Source: Euclidia mi (Eukaryota; Arthropoda; Insecta; Lepidoptera; Erebidae). Taken from it: a stretch of DNA of 64,000 nt. The DNA is taken from positions 5,720,761 through 5,784,760 of the forward strand of contig OX123200.2 in the NCBI GenBank assembly GCA_944739405.2. Reading direction: 5' to 3'. Of this stretch, positions 22,075-34,036 are shown in pieces (within the stretch, counting starts at the first letter, position 1; every line of letters starts with the position of its first letter). The notes below the pieces were generated by a model, which was not told where the DNA came from, did no database searches, and saw nothing but the letters and a program-made list of their open reading frames with translations. The position numbers and the translations under genes are program-made.

Positions 22075-22190
22075 AACGAAACGCAACAGTATAAATACCT
22101 ACTGTTACATAACATCACAATTTTTTGAGGGAGTAGTACTTTTTCAGTCAAGCCGTCTCATTAACGATCTATCAGCAAGGCTCTATTACA
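22075..22190 (-). mobile_element. SINE-like repeat D, 5' fragment, degraded
   Basis: Plus reads ctgaacgaaacgcaacagt, tactgttac, gagggagtagtactttttcag, atcagcaaggctctatta, the reverse of the D head. Confidence 0.65.
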
Positions 22191-22230
22191 TATTAGATTT
22201 ATACACATAAAAACAGTATAACTTACCACT

Positions 22231-22502
22231 GACTGCCTCGTTGCTCTCGCGGCATGTGCGCGTGGGATTGGGGGTCTCGGGTTCGATTCCCGGGTCGGGC
22301 AGTGTTATTGGGTTTTTCCGTTAGGCAATTCTCAGCAGCAACACGGAGTCTGGTAATGTGCCCGGTACGGCAATAGGCTCGCCCCCTATTATCTACGTGG
22401 GACCTAAAAATTCATGGTAAAATGTGGGTGTAATATTACACCTCTGCCTACCCCTTCGGGGATACAGTCGTGAGTCTATAAAAAAAGATATATAACATAT
22501 AT
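22231..22502 (+). mobile_element. SINE family A (alpha head), full length
   Basis: Head gactgcctcgttgctctcgc ... ggttcgattcccgg, body gagtctggtaatgtgcccgg, cgccccctattatctacg, tail cacctctgcctaccccttcg and gtctataaaaaaag. Target duplication ttaccact at 22223-22230 and 22503-22510. Confidence 0.92.
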
Positions 22503-22510
22503 TTACCACT

Positions 22511-24550
22511 AATATCTTAGATAATTATTCAATATGCTAACTGGAAATAGCAACAAGTTAGTACAGTTTATGAGTAGAAAGATCTGGTATGTGCATTAAT
22601 TAATTATCTATGGTCGGAGTGATTTTACACCGATGGTATTATCGCACTATAAATCCTGAGAAATCAATTAGTTGTAAATAGTCGTAATTGTGGCAGAGTG
22701 CTTTAGATCATAAACAAACAGTAGTCTTATGATCTTTACACACACTATAATTTTATTATCACAAAAGGGATTTTCTAGCAAAATAGCAAATATAGGAGTC
22801 CTATAGTGGATTGAACTAAAAATTATGTACCTACACTTAAACTAAAAATGGTGTACACTTTTTTTATAAAGAATACAAAGTGTCACCATCCCATTTTAAT
22901 TCATGGGTATCATTTATTATATAGGTATCATATATTATATACATATATTCATCGGAGGTGACTAAGAAAAATATACGAAATTATTTTTGCGAAGAGACAG
23001 AAAACTGGACGCCAAACCCTATATCATTCCATCGGGCCACCGTAGCATAGCTGACCAAATCCTCCGATTACGCTACTATGCAGCAGAGGAATTCGAAAGG
23101 CTGCAGTAGTAGTAGATATTATGTGTTTTGAAAAGAGGTAGTAACCGTAGCAATGCTGCCAACATGTCAAATAAGTACTCACATTTTAGCAAACGGAAGA
23201 TACTGGTGACTGCCATAAAGGAGAGGGTCCAAGAAACGAAGGACTCGCCAATCGCTTCCATAAGCCTCTAAATTGATTTGTAGACTGAGATATGGATTGG
23301 GCCACAACCGAGTTGCAAATGTCTGCAGAAAAGTCTGTCCTGTGGCTATTTGCCTTTAACTTTTCGCAAAGTGTCTATACAAATACTAGCCTGATAGTCA
23401 CCTGTACTGTAGGTTCCTAAATATTTATGTACAAACTACTTATCTTTGCTTTTACAGGCATTTAATGCGTAACGGTTTGATTACGATCGCCATTGCTATT
23501 ATTTATTAATAATTAGTCAAGATTCCTAGAGGCTGTTGTCATCCATCGTGTGATGAAGCCTTCACGTGAACGGATTCTGCGATATATAGACACCGATGTA
23601 TAATGACATACTGTAATGCTTTTTGTATTTTCTATAAATTCTGAATTCGGAATATTATTTAGGTACTATCTACTATCACTAGTTAGTACAGGAAAAATAT
23701 CATAAGTGCATTGACGGCAATATATGAATATCATGAAACTTTGCTTATAACTTTATTTTAGCACTAGAAATCAAAATCTGCCAAGCCCTACAAAATCTTG
23801 GGTACCCCCTCTGAGAGGCTGAAAGTGCACTTTTCACAAACAATGTGAGTGAAGTATCATTTACCGTGAAATGTTTTATGTAGGTACCGAATGCGCCCAG
23901 CTTCAAACCGATATAGGGTCAATATTGTGTAGAATATGGTAAAGCTATTTGTCTCTTTTGATTTTTGTCAACAAGACGCAAAATATTATACTCGTGGGTG
24001 ATAAAGAGGTGTTTATAACTTAAATACTATAAAAGCAATAAAATACTATTGTACGACCTTTTCTTAAATTCCAGTACCGTTGCAAGAAAGAGGACTTTGA
24101 ACCTGGCTATACCGCATCCAAACTTTAATACACCAACGTCAAAAGCTGGAAGCCTAGTACTCCATCTATTCATTACTCCGATGCTAGCATACAATCACCA
24201 ATTCTATGCCTCCGTAATCACCATCAGAGCCTCAATTATCCACACACTAAGGCCAAAATCGACGTCAGCATTATGAAATATGCCCCAAGCTATACTATAG
24301 CTAAAACTTGAAAACACTACACTTAAAAATATGCTGGACAAACGTTAATTATGCTTCGAAATAACAGCTTGGATACGCTCCGAGGCGTCCGATAGTATCA
24401 GCAATGAAATTGATATTTCAAACAGCATATAGCATTTCACTTGTCGTTAATTATGTATTTGTTGGTGATCGGTTGGTGTAATAGGTGATAATTAACGTGG
24501 AGTGTGTTATTATGGTTTATTAGTGAAAATGGTAAATTAAACGACGTTTT
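22511..24550. other. Unassigned stretch of ~2 kb
   Basis: No confident repeat. A GC-richer segment at about 23030-23260 and a 75-codon frame at 24049-24276 carry no recognisable motif. Confidence 0.45.
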
Positions 24551-24599
24551 GTTAGAAGCGTAAGTACGAGTACCTATGTGAGGTTGAAGTGTGACGAAA

Positions 24600-24960
24600 T
24601 TTAATGGTCGTAGTGACTGACGTGAATGGCTTCATTGTGCAGGCACTGAATACAGATTTACATAGAAGCGCATTGTGCCGATTCCAAGCGCCGACTGTCG
24701 CCAGTGTAGTTCGTAGTTGACGCCGTTGCCGGCGCTGGCGTCGTTCTCCGTCTCTCTTGATCTCGTAGTTAAGATACACAGGAGGAACGTTCGTCTCTCT
24801 TGCTCTCGTAAAGACAGCTGTAACAGGTCGACTGCCACACCGCCAAACGGCAATTTCGGTCACAGAAAGTTTGTCTTAAGAGCGCCCATAAGAAATGCGC
24901 CTCTATGTAAATATCTGAGCTCTTTGGTGCAGGTAGCAAAATAGTATACGTTGTCATATA
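24600..24960. promoter_or_regulatory. CpG-rich block; possible promoter or untranslated exon
   Basis: A block of raised G+C and CpG (peak about 24690-24850: gccgttgccggcgctggcg, then repeated gtctctcttg(a/c)tctcgta) that matches none of the window's repeats. Three to five overlapping short frames reflect the GC richness, not a gene. A caggtagca donor-like site lies near 24930. No TATA box or convincing initiator was found. Weak. Confidence 0.25.
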
Positions 24961-25099
24961 GACAGTTCAGTGCGTTGAGTTTCGATGGAACAATCATACC
25001 TACATCCTCCCAACAAATTGCTGTTATGGTCTTCGTATTCTTCAGATGACCTAACAAACATTCGTTCAAAACCACAAAACGAAAACAATCAGAATAGAA

Positions 25100-25195
25100 A
25101 TAACAATTTGTGAATCATGCAAATTGTGTAGTCAGCAAACTATTTTGCGCAGTAGCAAGCGGCAAATCAGCTGCCTAAACCACTACGTCAAAAGA
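25100..25195 (-). mobile_element. SINE family C, degraded
   Basis: Plus reads aataacaatttgtgaatcat, gcagtagcaagcggcaaatc, gcctaaaccactacgtcaa, the reverse of the C head and first body segment. Confidence 0.65.
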
Positions 25196-25251
25196 TGTAT
25201 AATGGATGAGTTATTAAACAAGACATTAAAGAAAATAGTTTAAAAACTATA

Positions 25252-25553
25252 ACCCGACTACATAAATAAATGTACAAAATAGTTATTTTATATTATAACT
25301 AAAAAATACTATAACCCGACTACGTAAAAAGGGGTCTAATTATAAGAAGAAAGAAATAATTAATTCCGTAATAGAAAATTTGGATAAAATTTATATAGCC
25401 TATGTCACCCGGGTCATTATTACAAATCTATTGACACCCCATTTATTAAAATCGGTTCAGTGATTTAGGCGCTACGGTGGAACATACAAACATACATACA
25501 TGCATAGACTTCTAAAAACATAACCCTTCCTTTTGGCTTCGCCGTAGTCGGGT
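25252..25553. mobile_element. Repeat with acccgactac inverted ends
   Basis: acccgactac at 25252-25261 and again at 25314-25323; its reverse complement gtagtcgggt is at 25544-25553. The body has atcggttcagtgatttaggcg and catacaaacatacatacatg, phrases typical of lepidopteran 3' repeat ends. Two left ends 62 bp apart suggest a partial internal duplication. Confidence 0.6.
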
Positions 25554-26759
25554 AAAAAAGTAGCGTACGTTTATTCTATGCAAAAATAATTCTACTAATC
25601 ACTTGTTTTTAAATGCTAGGCATTTTTTTCTGATCCTTGTTGACATGTAAGTCTGTACTATCCTAAGGTCTAATTAGACTGGTCTATGGTTCTTCATCAA
25701 AGTTCAACAGCTAATTACAATCCTCCTAAGGGCCAGGCAGTCGTGCGCTACATATTTCTTTAACCCAAGGTAATCCAGAGCCACAATTTTCTTGGAAGAC
25801 TTACTATCATACTATAGTTGATAATTACCGATAGTATTAAGGATAAACCGTAAAATATGAACCGTATTAACAAGTTTATTAAGGATATCCTGTAATTACC
25901 TTACTTAGAGTCAGCTGGTTGCTTACATAATACTTATATATCGAGTTTTAGTTATCTGTTATAAGTTGAGCTGGGTTTGCTCTATAAGTCTGCTTGTTAA
26001 TGGCTCAACTTATACTGGAGTATCATTTTGATTATTGGCAATCCTTAAATATCTGTTCTAATAGTATATAATAATTTATTTAATATCTACGGTAAATTAA
26101 TGCCGCAAGTCAGGTACACGTGAACAATTAAAACAGTAAATGTTTTTAATTGGTGATTCCACATACAAATAATAGCTGGTGGATGTATAATTGTATTAGG
26201 TATACCTATACAAAATGTGCTATTTACACCCTACCTATCAAATAAACAGCTTTTTACAATATAATTATAGGCCATAGTTTAAGTAAAAAAATATATTTTA
26301 GGCCAGTAAAAATATAAGAAATAATTAAAAATGGCGAAAAAGAGTGCGTTGGTTTTAACAGTAAGATTAGATTTTTTTGCTTTTTAGTAGATATTACTGA
26401 AGTGTGTTTTTTATTTTATTTATATTAAAAAAAAATACTTGACAGCAACTACCTATTCAATTTGAAAACACTCGTCATATTCTACATCAGCTGTCTTATA
26501 TCTTCTTCCATTATATATTTTTACATTTCATAGCGTTTTTATGATTGTCATCGTCATAACGAAGTGGTCAGGTTAATAAAACACTCAATTGTATGCCAAA
26601 TAATTTATAATCGTTAAAATAACCCTCGTTAAAACACAGCTGATATTTAAAAAAGTGACAACATGATTACCATTGTTAGACCCTTAATTTTAAGTAGGTA
26701 CCCAGGTTCAAAATACATTGTCAACTACTCAAATAAATATTTTTTTTGAATTTTTTCTA
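25554..26759. other. Unassigned AT-rich stretch
   Basis: No repeat or gene recognised. Confidence 0.5.
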
Positions 26760-26870
26760 CGTTACTGCCTCTGTGGTCCAGAGGATAGCGTATGCATCTG
26801 GTTTCGGGTTCGATTCCCGAGTCGGGCAAAATAAAAGTATTATTGAGTTTTTCCGAATAGGGTAGTTTCC
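26760..26870 (+). mobile_element. SINE family A (beta head), head fragment
   Basis: gcctctgtggtccagaggat, agcgtatgc, ggttcgattcccgagtcggg and gagtttttccgaatagg, then the SINE stops. It is not a functional tRNA: there is no matching acceptor stem. Confidence 0.78.
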
Positions 26871-26898
26871 AGGGTCAAAATAATTACATTTTATTTAG

Positions 26899-27125
26899 TC
26901 CGTATTTTAGATTATAAAAAAATATTGGACACGTATTTTTTCTTTTTTAGATTAAATAAACAATAACAAAGATATAGCCCATTAAAGTTACGTTTGACGT
27001 CACCTAGTGCGAAAAAAGGCGTGACGTTATACGTAACTTTAATGAGCTATATCTTGGTCATTTTTGGTTTAATTTACAAATAAAAAAATACGTATCGCTT
27101 ATTTTTGAATAATCTAAAGGACGGA
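26899..27125. mobile_element. Fold-back (long inverted repeat) element
   Basis: Left arm 26899-27003 and right arm about 27015-27125 are imperfect reverse complements: tccgtattttagattat against ataatctaaaggacgga, and gatatagcccattaaagtta against taactttaatgagctatatc. The centre is a short tagtgcgaaaaaagg. No coding capacity. Target duplication not identified. Confidence 0.82.
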
Positions 27126-28427
27126 CTTATAATTTCTTTTTTGTCAACTAGCCTATTCTCAGTAGCATTACGAACTCTGGCAATGGTATCCTACCGGGTT
27201 ACCGAGGGTGAGGCTCACCCTCCACGGCGGGCAAAGCTTCACCGGGTTTCCCTCGCAATTATGGCCTGGCAAACCAAAAAACCAAGTACATGTAAATTAA
27301 AAGAAATAATTAACGAACGCATCGCATGGCCAAAGTCTTTACTCATAATCATACGCATATAACAGTCCTCATTATACACACAAGTTTTCACTTAAATTCA
27401 ATCTGCTATTTTATCAGTAAACCATGCAATAATTACTGCTTATTATTAGGACCGGTGTCCGTCAAAGTGAAGATATGTGGGTGAGTGTCCAGTGAAGTGA
27501 AGGCAAGCATAAATATACGGAAATGTTAGGGCGAGCGTTGGTAAATAAGATAGTGTAGTTAAGGGTCGACCCAAAGACATGTGTACCCGCTGTTGGGTAG
27601 ACGAGATAGGTACATCAATAGTGCGCAGCAAATAGAGAAGAATGTGACATAAACCTTTTTTGGGCGTACAGCAATTGAACATGGTTTTCATCCTACATGG
27701 CCTGCCGCGTGTGAGCTCTGCGACACCCCTGTTCGAGCAGAAAATGAAAAAAGAAAATGCTCTTTAGATAATCGTTCCATAGATTTTGCTAAAGACCACA
27801 AGTGACAGTTTCCGTCGAAACATCCGTGTTGACATTAAATCATAAAAAATCTGCTTCCTCAAATTAGTTTCACAATACAACGTTTCACGTAAAACCAACA
27901 ACCCAAATCTATTCAGTAATTAATAATACCTATAACATACACATATCATCTCTAGCCCGCTCATCTCAACTCTTCTAAAGCCGGACCTTTACCCTTTTCG
28001 TACGAATCCTAATTAACCAGGTAAGTATTATGTGTCAAAATTACACATACGCGCGGTAATTGGGGAAGGTGAAGCGATCGTCGTGATAGTGCTGTCACTG
28101 TCGTCCTATTAACGAAAATAAATGGAATCCAAAGTCACCTTACAGTTAGTTAACATTCTTTTAAAGTAAGAAGGTACTTAATTTTTACTTGTAGTACAGG
28201 TGCAATTAGGCTTTAGTGTTTTAGGCAGGGTATTTGACTTTTCAAAGGTGTTAGCGGATTGACATTGTGAAAATTGCATTGCATGTCAAGAAAAGTTGTA
28301 TTAATTAGCTTGCTTATACACCCTATTTCACCACTCAAAGCACTCCAGTACCAATTCGACCATTTTGTAACTTCAACTCTTCTAATAGATAACTAAAAGA
28401 AATAAGATATCTATTTATCTTTTATGG
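27126..28427. other. Unassigned stretch
   Basis: A GC-rich patch at 27190-27255 (gggttaccgagggtgaggct, caccctccacggcgggc) and a segment at 27446-27720 look unlike plain AT-rich DNA but match no family here. Frames of 81-85 codons lack motifs. Confidence 0.4.
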
Positions 28428-29062
28428 TGCAGCGATAGCCTAATGTAGATACCAACAGACTGTCATGCAGAAGGGATCGGGTTCGTATCCACGGCGCGCA
28501 CCAATGACTTTTCGTAGTGATGTACGTATTAAATTGTTAATTCGAATGCCTCGTGCTTCGGAGAGCACGTTAAGCCGTCGGTCCCAGTCGTCAGTAAGGT
28601 CTTTAACAGTCGTTATAGGGCGTCAGTACCTTCTAAATAAACTGACACTGGTGTAAACCATGGAATATCGCTATCCCTTCGGGTTGCGGAGGGCAGGCAG
28701 GCAGTCATACATACATACATACATACATAGTCTCACGCCTATATCCCCGAAGAGGTAGGCAGAGGTGTATAACCACACCCACTTTTCGCCAGACATATTT
28801 TAGTCTCACGTAATAGGGGGCGAGCCTATTGCCGTACCGGGCACATTATCAGACTCCGTGCTGCTACTGAGAATTTCTTAACAGAAAAACCCAATAACAC
28901 TTTGCCCGACCCGGGGATCGAACCTGAGACCTCCCAATCCCACGCGCACATTTATGCCGCGGGACCAACGAGGCAGTCACTCTGTAGAAAAGCTAATATT
29001 CAGCCGAATCCGGTAAGACTAATAAGCGGACCCCAAGTTGAAACTGGGATAACGCTAGGAGG
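28428..29062 (+). mobile_element. SINE family B1, split by a SINE A
   Basis: B1 head at 28430-28500 (cagcgatagcctaatg, B-box ggttcgtatcc), core at 28545-28590, and catggaatatcgctatccc. Sequence is interrupted at gcaggcaggcagtca and resumes at ctctgtagaaaagctaatat (28980), ending with gaccccaagttgaaactggg and ataacgctagg. Confidence 0.9.
28708..28970 (-). mobile_element. SINE family A (alpha head) inside SINE B1
   Basis: Complete minus-strand SINE A: (tacatacatac)n tail on plus, cgaagaggtaggcagaggtg, and head ending ggaccaacg. Flanked by aggcagtca at 28699-28707 and 28971-28979, although aggcagtc also resembles SINE A's own end, so the duplication may be shorter. Confidence 0.9.
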
Positions 29063-29114
29063 ATGATCTTTTATGAATATACAATTTAATTATTTAATGC
29101 AAGTGGACGAACTT

Positions 29115-29330
29115 CATATTGCTACATACCACATAAACTTTTAAACTGCTCTATACGGGCCGGTTCACCCTATAAGAAGGAAAAGTCCACGGTCTATCAC
29201 TTTGGGCAACAGAACTGTATTGCCCTAAGTTACCTCACGATGTTTTCGTACCATTTTGCAAATGTTACCCGTGCGTTGGATCGAAGCCCAAAAGAGCTAT
29301 TGGTGCAGACCAAAGTGCTTAAACGCTTGA
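29115..29330 (-). mobile_element. Very degraded SINE B2-like copy
   Basis: Plus: gctctatacgggccggttca, cctataagaaggaaaagtcc, acctcacgatgttttc, gttggatcgaagccc. This follows the B2 order with many changes. Confidence 0.5.
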
Positions 29331-29485
29331 CCTATCAGTAATACTCGTTACTGACCCTGACTGCTGCTTCTGGTCATCGGTTCGATGTTCTTCCAAGGAC
29401 ATTTTAATCTTTGTGTGACGACCACGAGTATTTTTCTATGTAATTTATTAAATAATATATAATAATTAGTATTAAAAATATAGAC

Positions 29486-29968
29486 TGCCTCCGAGGTTCA
29501 GTGGATAGCGTATGCGACGGCTGAGGACCCGGGGTCGATTCCCGAGTCGCGCAAGTGTTACTGGGTTTTTCCGAATTGTCAGTGACAGTACGGAGTCTGG
29601 TGATGTGCCCGGCAACGACAATAGGCTTGCCACCTATTACATGGGACCTAAAAATTCATAGCGAAATGTGGGTGTAATATATTTTTTGTTTTTTAAAAGA
29701 CATCTCCCGCACTAGGTCTAAATCCTGTCGCGGGGGACTTTACAAACATACAACTAACGGACACAATGAACACCCAGACTCGAAACAACAATTTATGAAT
29801 CACACAAAATGTGGTCTCGTGTGGGGATCGAACCACAACACTCGGCACAGTATCAAGCGGCAAGGCGGCCGCTTAAACCACTACGCCAATCGTGCAGTCT
29901 ACTACTACTACTAATATTACTCGTACACCTCTGCCGACCCTTTCGGAGATACAGGCGTGAGCCTATAA
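29486..29968 (+). mobile_element. SINE family A (beta head), split by a SINE C
   Basis: Head gcctccgaggttcagtggat, agcgtatgcgac, cgattcccgagtcgcgc; body gagtctggtgatgtgcccgg. Broken after gtgggtgtaatat (29680) and resumed at attactcgtacacctctgcc (about 29920), ending ggcgtgagcctataaaaaa. Confidence 0.9.
29681..29912 (-). mobile_element. SINE family C inside SINE A
   Basis: Complete minus-strand C: plus reads tttttaaaagacatctcccg, gtcgcgggggactttac, acccagactcgaaacaacaa, cgcttaaaccactacgccaa, tgcagtc. taatatta-like sequence on both sides is a probable 6-8 bp target duplication. Confidence 0.88.
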
Positions 29969-30149
29969 AAAAATAAAAAATAAAAATAAATTTAGAAAGA
30001 AGCCGTTAGTATGCTAAAATAGCAGTTGAACCACGTATTTCTTTCAGACTTTCTTTCACATTAGGACGTTGCACCAACTTATAAGGCAAATCTTGGATCT
30101 GTACTCAGAAATATTCAGAGATTTTCACCGGTGAAGTTTGTAACGGGTA

Positions 30150-30370
30150 GATGAAGGATAGTAGCTGGCCGTCGCGACCTTTGTCACACATAACTCATCG
30201 TAGCCATTGTAATGAGCTTTCGTACGATCGCGATAAGATAAGGAAGCGAGGTACGGCGCGGGGCCGTCGAGTAGTGGAAGCTATGCGATATAGCTTGAGT
30301 ATCGCACTGTCCAATGATTTTCTTGTTACAGACAAAAGAGGTGCCATGGTAGATTGGCTAGGCTAGCGAA
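30150..30370 (+). other. CpG-richer segment with a 71-codon frame
   Basis: ctggccgtcgcgacc, cgtacgatcgcgataagata, gtacggcgcggggccgtcg. It is not part of a repeat family seen here. The open frame (30151-30366) has no domain I recognise. It might be a regulatory element or a short exon; there is no evidence to decide. Confidence 0.25.
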
Positions 30371-30382
30371 AAATATCTTAAG

Positions 30383-30605
30383 CCACAAATAGACTATCAA
30401 AGATCTTCATGAAAGCCGGGGCCGACGGCTTAACGCACTTGCCACTCTCTGTCTACGAAAATTAACTATTTTAAATAGGTAGGTACGTATATTACTTCAA
30501 ACAGTGACGCTACAAATTGTATACAAAGAGGATTTGCGCGGATTTCAACCGGATAGATACCCTCTGCAAAGAAGTCTGTTAGTACCTCTTCTAGACTATC
30601 GCTGC
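30383..30605 (-). mobile_element. SINE family B1, degraded with internal loss
   Basis: Plus: gactatcaaagatcttcatg, gccgacggcttaacgc, then at 30565-30603 gataccctctgcaaagaagt and ctctagactatcgctgcc-like head sequence. Confidence 0.65.
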
Positions 30606-30629
30606 CCTTATCGCTGTCATATGTGTTGT

Positions 30630-30850
30630 CTTATAATATTATATCTTCCACTACGCACCAGCCCTTACTCCTTATGCCCGTGCGCAATTAATCATAATGC
30701 CACGCCCCGCCGCGGCGACGTGACGACAACGTTGCGTGACCGCACCGAGCCCACTCCGCAATCACCCCGGCACTTAGATATCGGACACTTAGTTTTAGCA
30801 TCTGCTACTACCATACACACAACACCCACCCTTATATCACACCAAATAAG
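30630..30850. other. CpG-dense block
   Basis: gccacgccccgccgcggcga, cgtgacgacaacgttgcgtg, accgcaccgagcccactccg: the densest CpG run in the window, in AT-rich surroundings and outside any recognised repeat. The 123-codon frame that crosses it (30504-30875) starts inside the degraded SINE and has no motif, so I do not call a gene. Confidence 0.35.
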
Positions 30851-31089
30851 CCCGAAAATCCCGTGGCCACCGTAATTAATACCATGTTTAATAAATAATT
30901 GTACGGTAAATCTTTTAGCTGGAAAGCACTGGCGATTGAGACAGGGGTTAAAGGTTGGGCTGTTGACTGAAGAGTGGAAGCCATGATAAGGCTCGTTAGA
31001 TGACTTGCTCGGTGCTCCTGGGTTTAGGGTTTTGAAAGTACTTTCCTTAGGTTATATTAAAAGACAAATTGATTTCTTTTTAGGTTTTG

Positions 31090-31185
31090 TAAAGATAATT
31101 CCTGATGGGAATCGAACCCACAACACTTAACGCAGTGCCAAACGAGGCGCCAATTTTAGCTACTTGACTATACGGCCAGTTAGAC
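31090..31185 (-). mobile_element. SINE family C-like head
   Basis: Plus: gatgggaatcgaacccacaac, gcagtgccaaacgaggcg, cttgactatacggccagtt. A worn tRNA-like head with no body. Confidence 0.6.
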
Positions 31186-31506
31186 TGGAAATTACCGTAC
31201 CTACTGCTCCGAAATGTTACTAAAAATCCTTTCAGAGGATCAGATTTTCCTAGATTGTAGATTTAGCAGGCGATCGAGTGGTAGGTCGGCATCAACAGTT
31301 TTTACACCCAGAATCGTTGGGCAGACAGAAAACCTACACATGTACATGAATAACATAATTATTATCTACTCAAATCTACTGTAATGTTTAGAATATGTAT
31401 GTATATATATATATATAGGTATTTACAAAGCTTATTTTGCTTGACGTTTAGAGACGGTTGCACGTCCCATGGTGGCAAGCTGACGACATGTTCGCGTTAA
31501 TTCCCG

Positions 31507-31665
<159 letters not shown>

Positions 31666-32234
31666 TCTAAACATGCAACGCGAGTGTTTAAAATTGATTG
31701 GAAAATCTTGATGCTTTGAACATGACTTGACCCAAGCCACATTATTACTATACGTACAATTATGCAGCGTAGTTATGCTGTGGGTACTCCAACCGAACTT
31801 TTAAAACAAAGTTCGGTTTTGCTATTCATATACGCGCTCACCGCAACAACAATCTAGAAGATTCTTAAAGAGTCGCAGTCACCGGACATGGTGAGGAGTA
31901 CATGATGATGATGATCTGCTAATAATATGCCGCCGAATTGTCTCGTCAACTCAGTCTTCCGTGACCACGGTTCCTGTAAAGAAATCGAAACGTCGGATTG
32001 TGATAAATCATGAATTTTCTAGATCATTCCGTTTAAATGTAATTAAACCTATATATCGCGATAAAATCTGTAAACTGTAGAAGGCCAAGAAAAATCTAGT
32101 CTAATTACTTAGAATTTTTAGGCAGACAGCATGACGTGCATTTTTTGTAAACGAAGTGAATAAAACAATGTAAAGTATATGGATTACTTCCAAAGTCGTA
32201 GTGTAAAAGCTGTACTTTAGTAATGATACGTGAT

Positions 32235-33102
32235 CATCATCATCCTCCAACTGTCGTGAAAAGGCAAAATACTGTATTCACGAATACAGTGTTTTTGCTT
32301 AACAACGCTTATTCTGCTTGGTTTGAGGTTTACTATAGCGTAATATTTTTGTTTTTACTATACGACGTTTATTTATAGAGATATACTAAAATAAAAAACC
32401 ATGTATTTATAAAAAAATCAACCTTAACCTAAGCAAAAGACTGTATAGCCTGATACAGTGTTTTGCCATATAAAACTGGCCAGAGCGCGCATTTCACGCA
32501 TTTTATTGCTATCTTTCTCGCTTAGGGCTCGCGCTGATGTTAGAGCAGTACCTGCGTGATCGGTTTGCTTTGATTCAAATTAGTGAGCTTTAAAAAGTTA
32601 CATTGTAATGTATTTCACGTACATTTTTTGCATAAAACATATAAATATGAGTGATTTACGAAGCAAGATAATAATCAATCTTTCTTTATAGAATTAACAA
32701 TATCATAAGTAATCATAACACAAGTTCGTCGTTCTTTTTAAACAATTTTCTTAAATTTATTTTAAAATCTCAATTTTTTTTTATATTTTTAACACGGCTG
32801 TAACCACAATTAACAATGATACCAATTTCATATAATTTTATGTTTACTATATTATGGGCAAGGCCAAAAACTGTATGAGAACTATTTTAATTTTTTTCTC
32901 GAAATCGTCTTTTTCATAATACAGCCTTTTGCCTTTTCACGATAGCCTAGCAGTTTGAACCCGGGGTCCGCTTACTAGTCTAACCGAATTTGGCTGAATA
33001 TTAGCTTTTCCACAGAGCGACTGCCTGTCTGATCTGTGCAACCCCAAAGGGATAGCGATATTCCACGGTTTAGACCAGTGTCAGTTTATTTTATAGTTTT
33101 TG
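32235..33102 (-). mobile_element. SINE family B1, 3' part, split by a TIR element
   Basis: The B1 tail on plus (gatcatcatcatcct) ends at about 32246. It resumes after the TIR element with cagtttgaacccggggtccg (about 32950), aaccgaatttggctgaatat, gcgactgcctgtctga, and ccacggtttagaccagtgtc, and stops at cagtttatttta (33102). The head is missing. Confidence 0.8.
32251..32944. mobile_element. 694-bp TIR element
   Basis: Ends are inverted: ct[g]tcgtgaaaaggcaaaa at 32251 and ...ttttgccttttcacgatag to 32944, followed inwards by a looser match (ctgtattc/ctgtatta). AT-rich interior without a transposase frame. It may be a non-autonomous DNA transposon. The target duplication could not be fixed because the host SINE is worn here. 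Confidence 0.78.
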
Positions 33103-33755
33103 TTGACTTTTTTAATCAAATAAATTTCTATAGTGACTTCGCTGCGTGAAATATGTATGTCAGTACATATTTCTGTCGGCAAAATGCTTGATCCAGTGAT
33201 GAAACAACCTGCTTGCCGTTTAGTTTGGACTGACAATTTCTTTAAAAAACAAAGAAATAATTAATCAGATGTTTCTCGCTTTTTATTTAGTAATCTTACA
33301 CCACAGCTATGAACTAAACGCGCCGCGTATTTCCTCCTAAATATCAATTAAATCCAAAAAAGCTTTCGTATACATTTCAAAAGCTCAGTTAAGCGACAGG
33401 CGCGATTTATTAACAATGCGACAAAAAGTGTCAAGACTTTTATGTCGTAAGTGTACAGCTGCCCTAATTTTGTTTGAGTTTAGACTTTAAGTTTAATGAG
33501 ACAGGTGTGATTGTTAATTTAATTTTTGACGTTGAATTTATTTTGGTGAGTGATAAGCTGCGTATTTACTTTAACTTTTGTGTGATGTAGGGAATTTGAT
33601 GATGCAGGTAATCTTGCTTTGCACGACAAAAAATAATTTTTAGCTCTTCGATAAAATTTAAAAATCTGAAAATATCTTAAGGTACCTACATTGGTTACAT
33701 TTAGTTTAGAAAAAGGACAAAAAAATAGAGGCATATTTTTTTTAGCAAACGTTGA
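33103..33755. other. Unassigned AT-rich stretch
   Basis: No repeat or gene recognised. Confidence 0.45.
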
Positions 33756-33761
33756 TTAAAA

Positions 33762-34029
33762 CATAACATAACTTCATGCCTTTTATCAACGAAGGGGTAG
33801 GCAGATGTGTGTTACACACCCACATTTCGCCAGTTATGTTTAGGTCCCAATGTAATAGGGTGCGAGCCTATTGCCATCTACCGGGCACAATATTAAGCGA
33901 GCGACAATTAACATTTTTAATACACACATAATTTCGAAAAGTGAGAGTGTCCGGGGTAACTGGGGATCGAACCCGAGACCATCGTCTCGGCAGTCCGTTA
34001 CGTACACCACTGGGCTATCGCCGCTCTCT
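33762..34029 (-). mobile_element. SINE family F
   Basis: Plus: (cataa)n-like acataacataacttcatgcc, gaaggggtaggcagatgtg, gtcccaatgtaatagggtgc, gccatctaccgggcacaat, then the tRNA-like head gggatcgaacccgagacca ... caccactgggctatcgccgc. Weak flanking attaaaa at 33755-33761 and 34030-34036. Confidence 0.88.
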
Positions 34030-34036
34030 ATTAAAA

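Noticed and set aside
21676..22086. A 136-codon minus frame, rich in Ser, Pro and His
   Set aside because: It is the antisense shadow of the LINE stub and its surroundings.
30504..30875. A 123-codon plus frame
   Set aside because: It starts inside a degraded SINE, crosses a CpG-rich patch that favours open frames, and has no recognisable domain.
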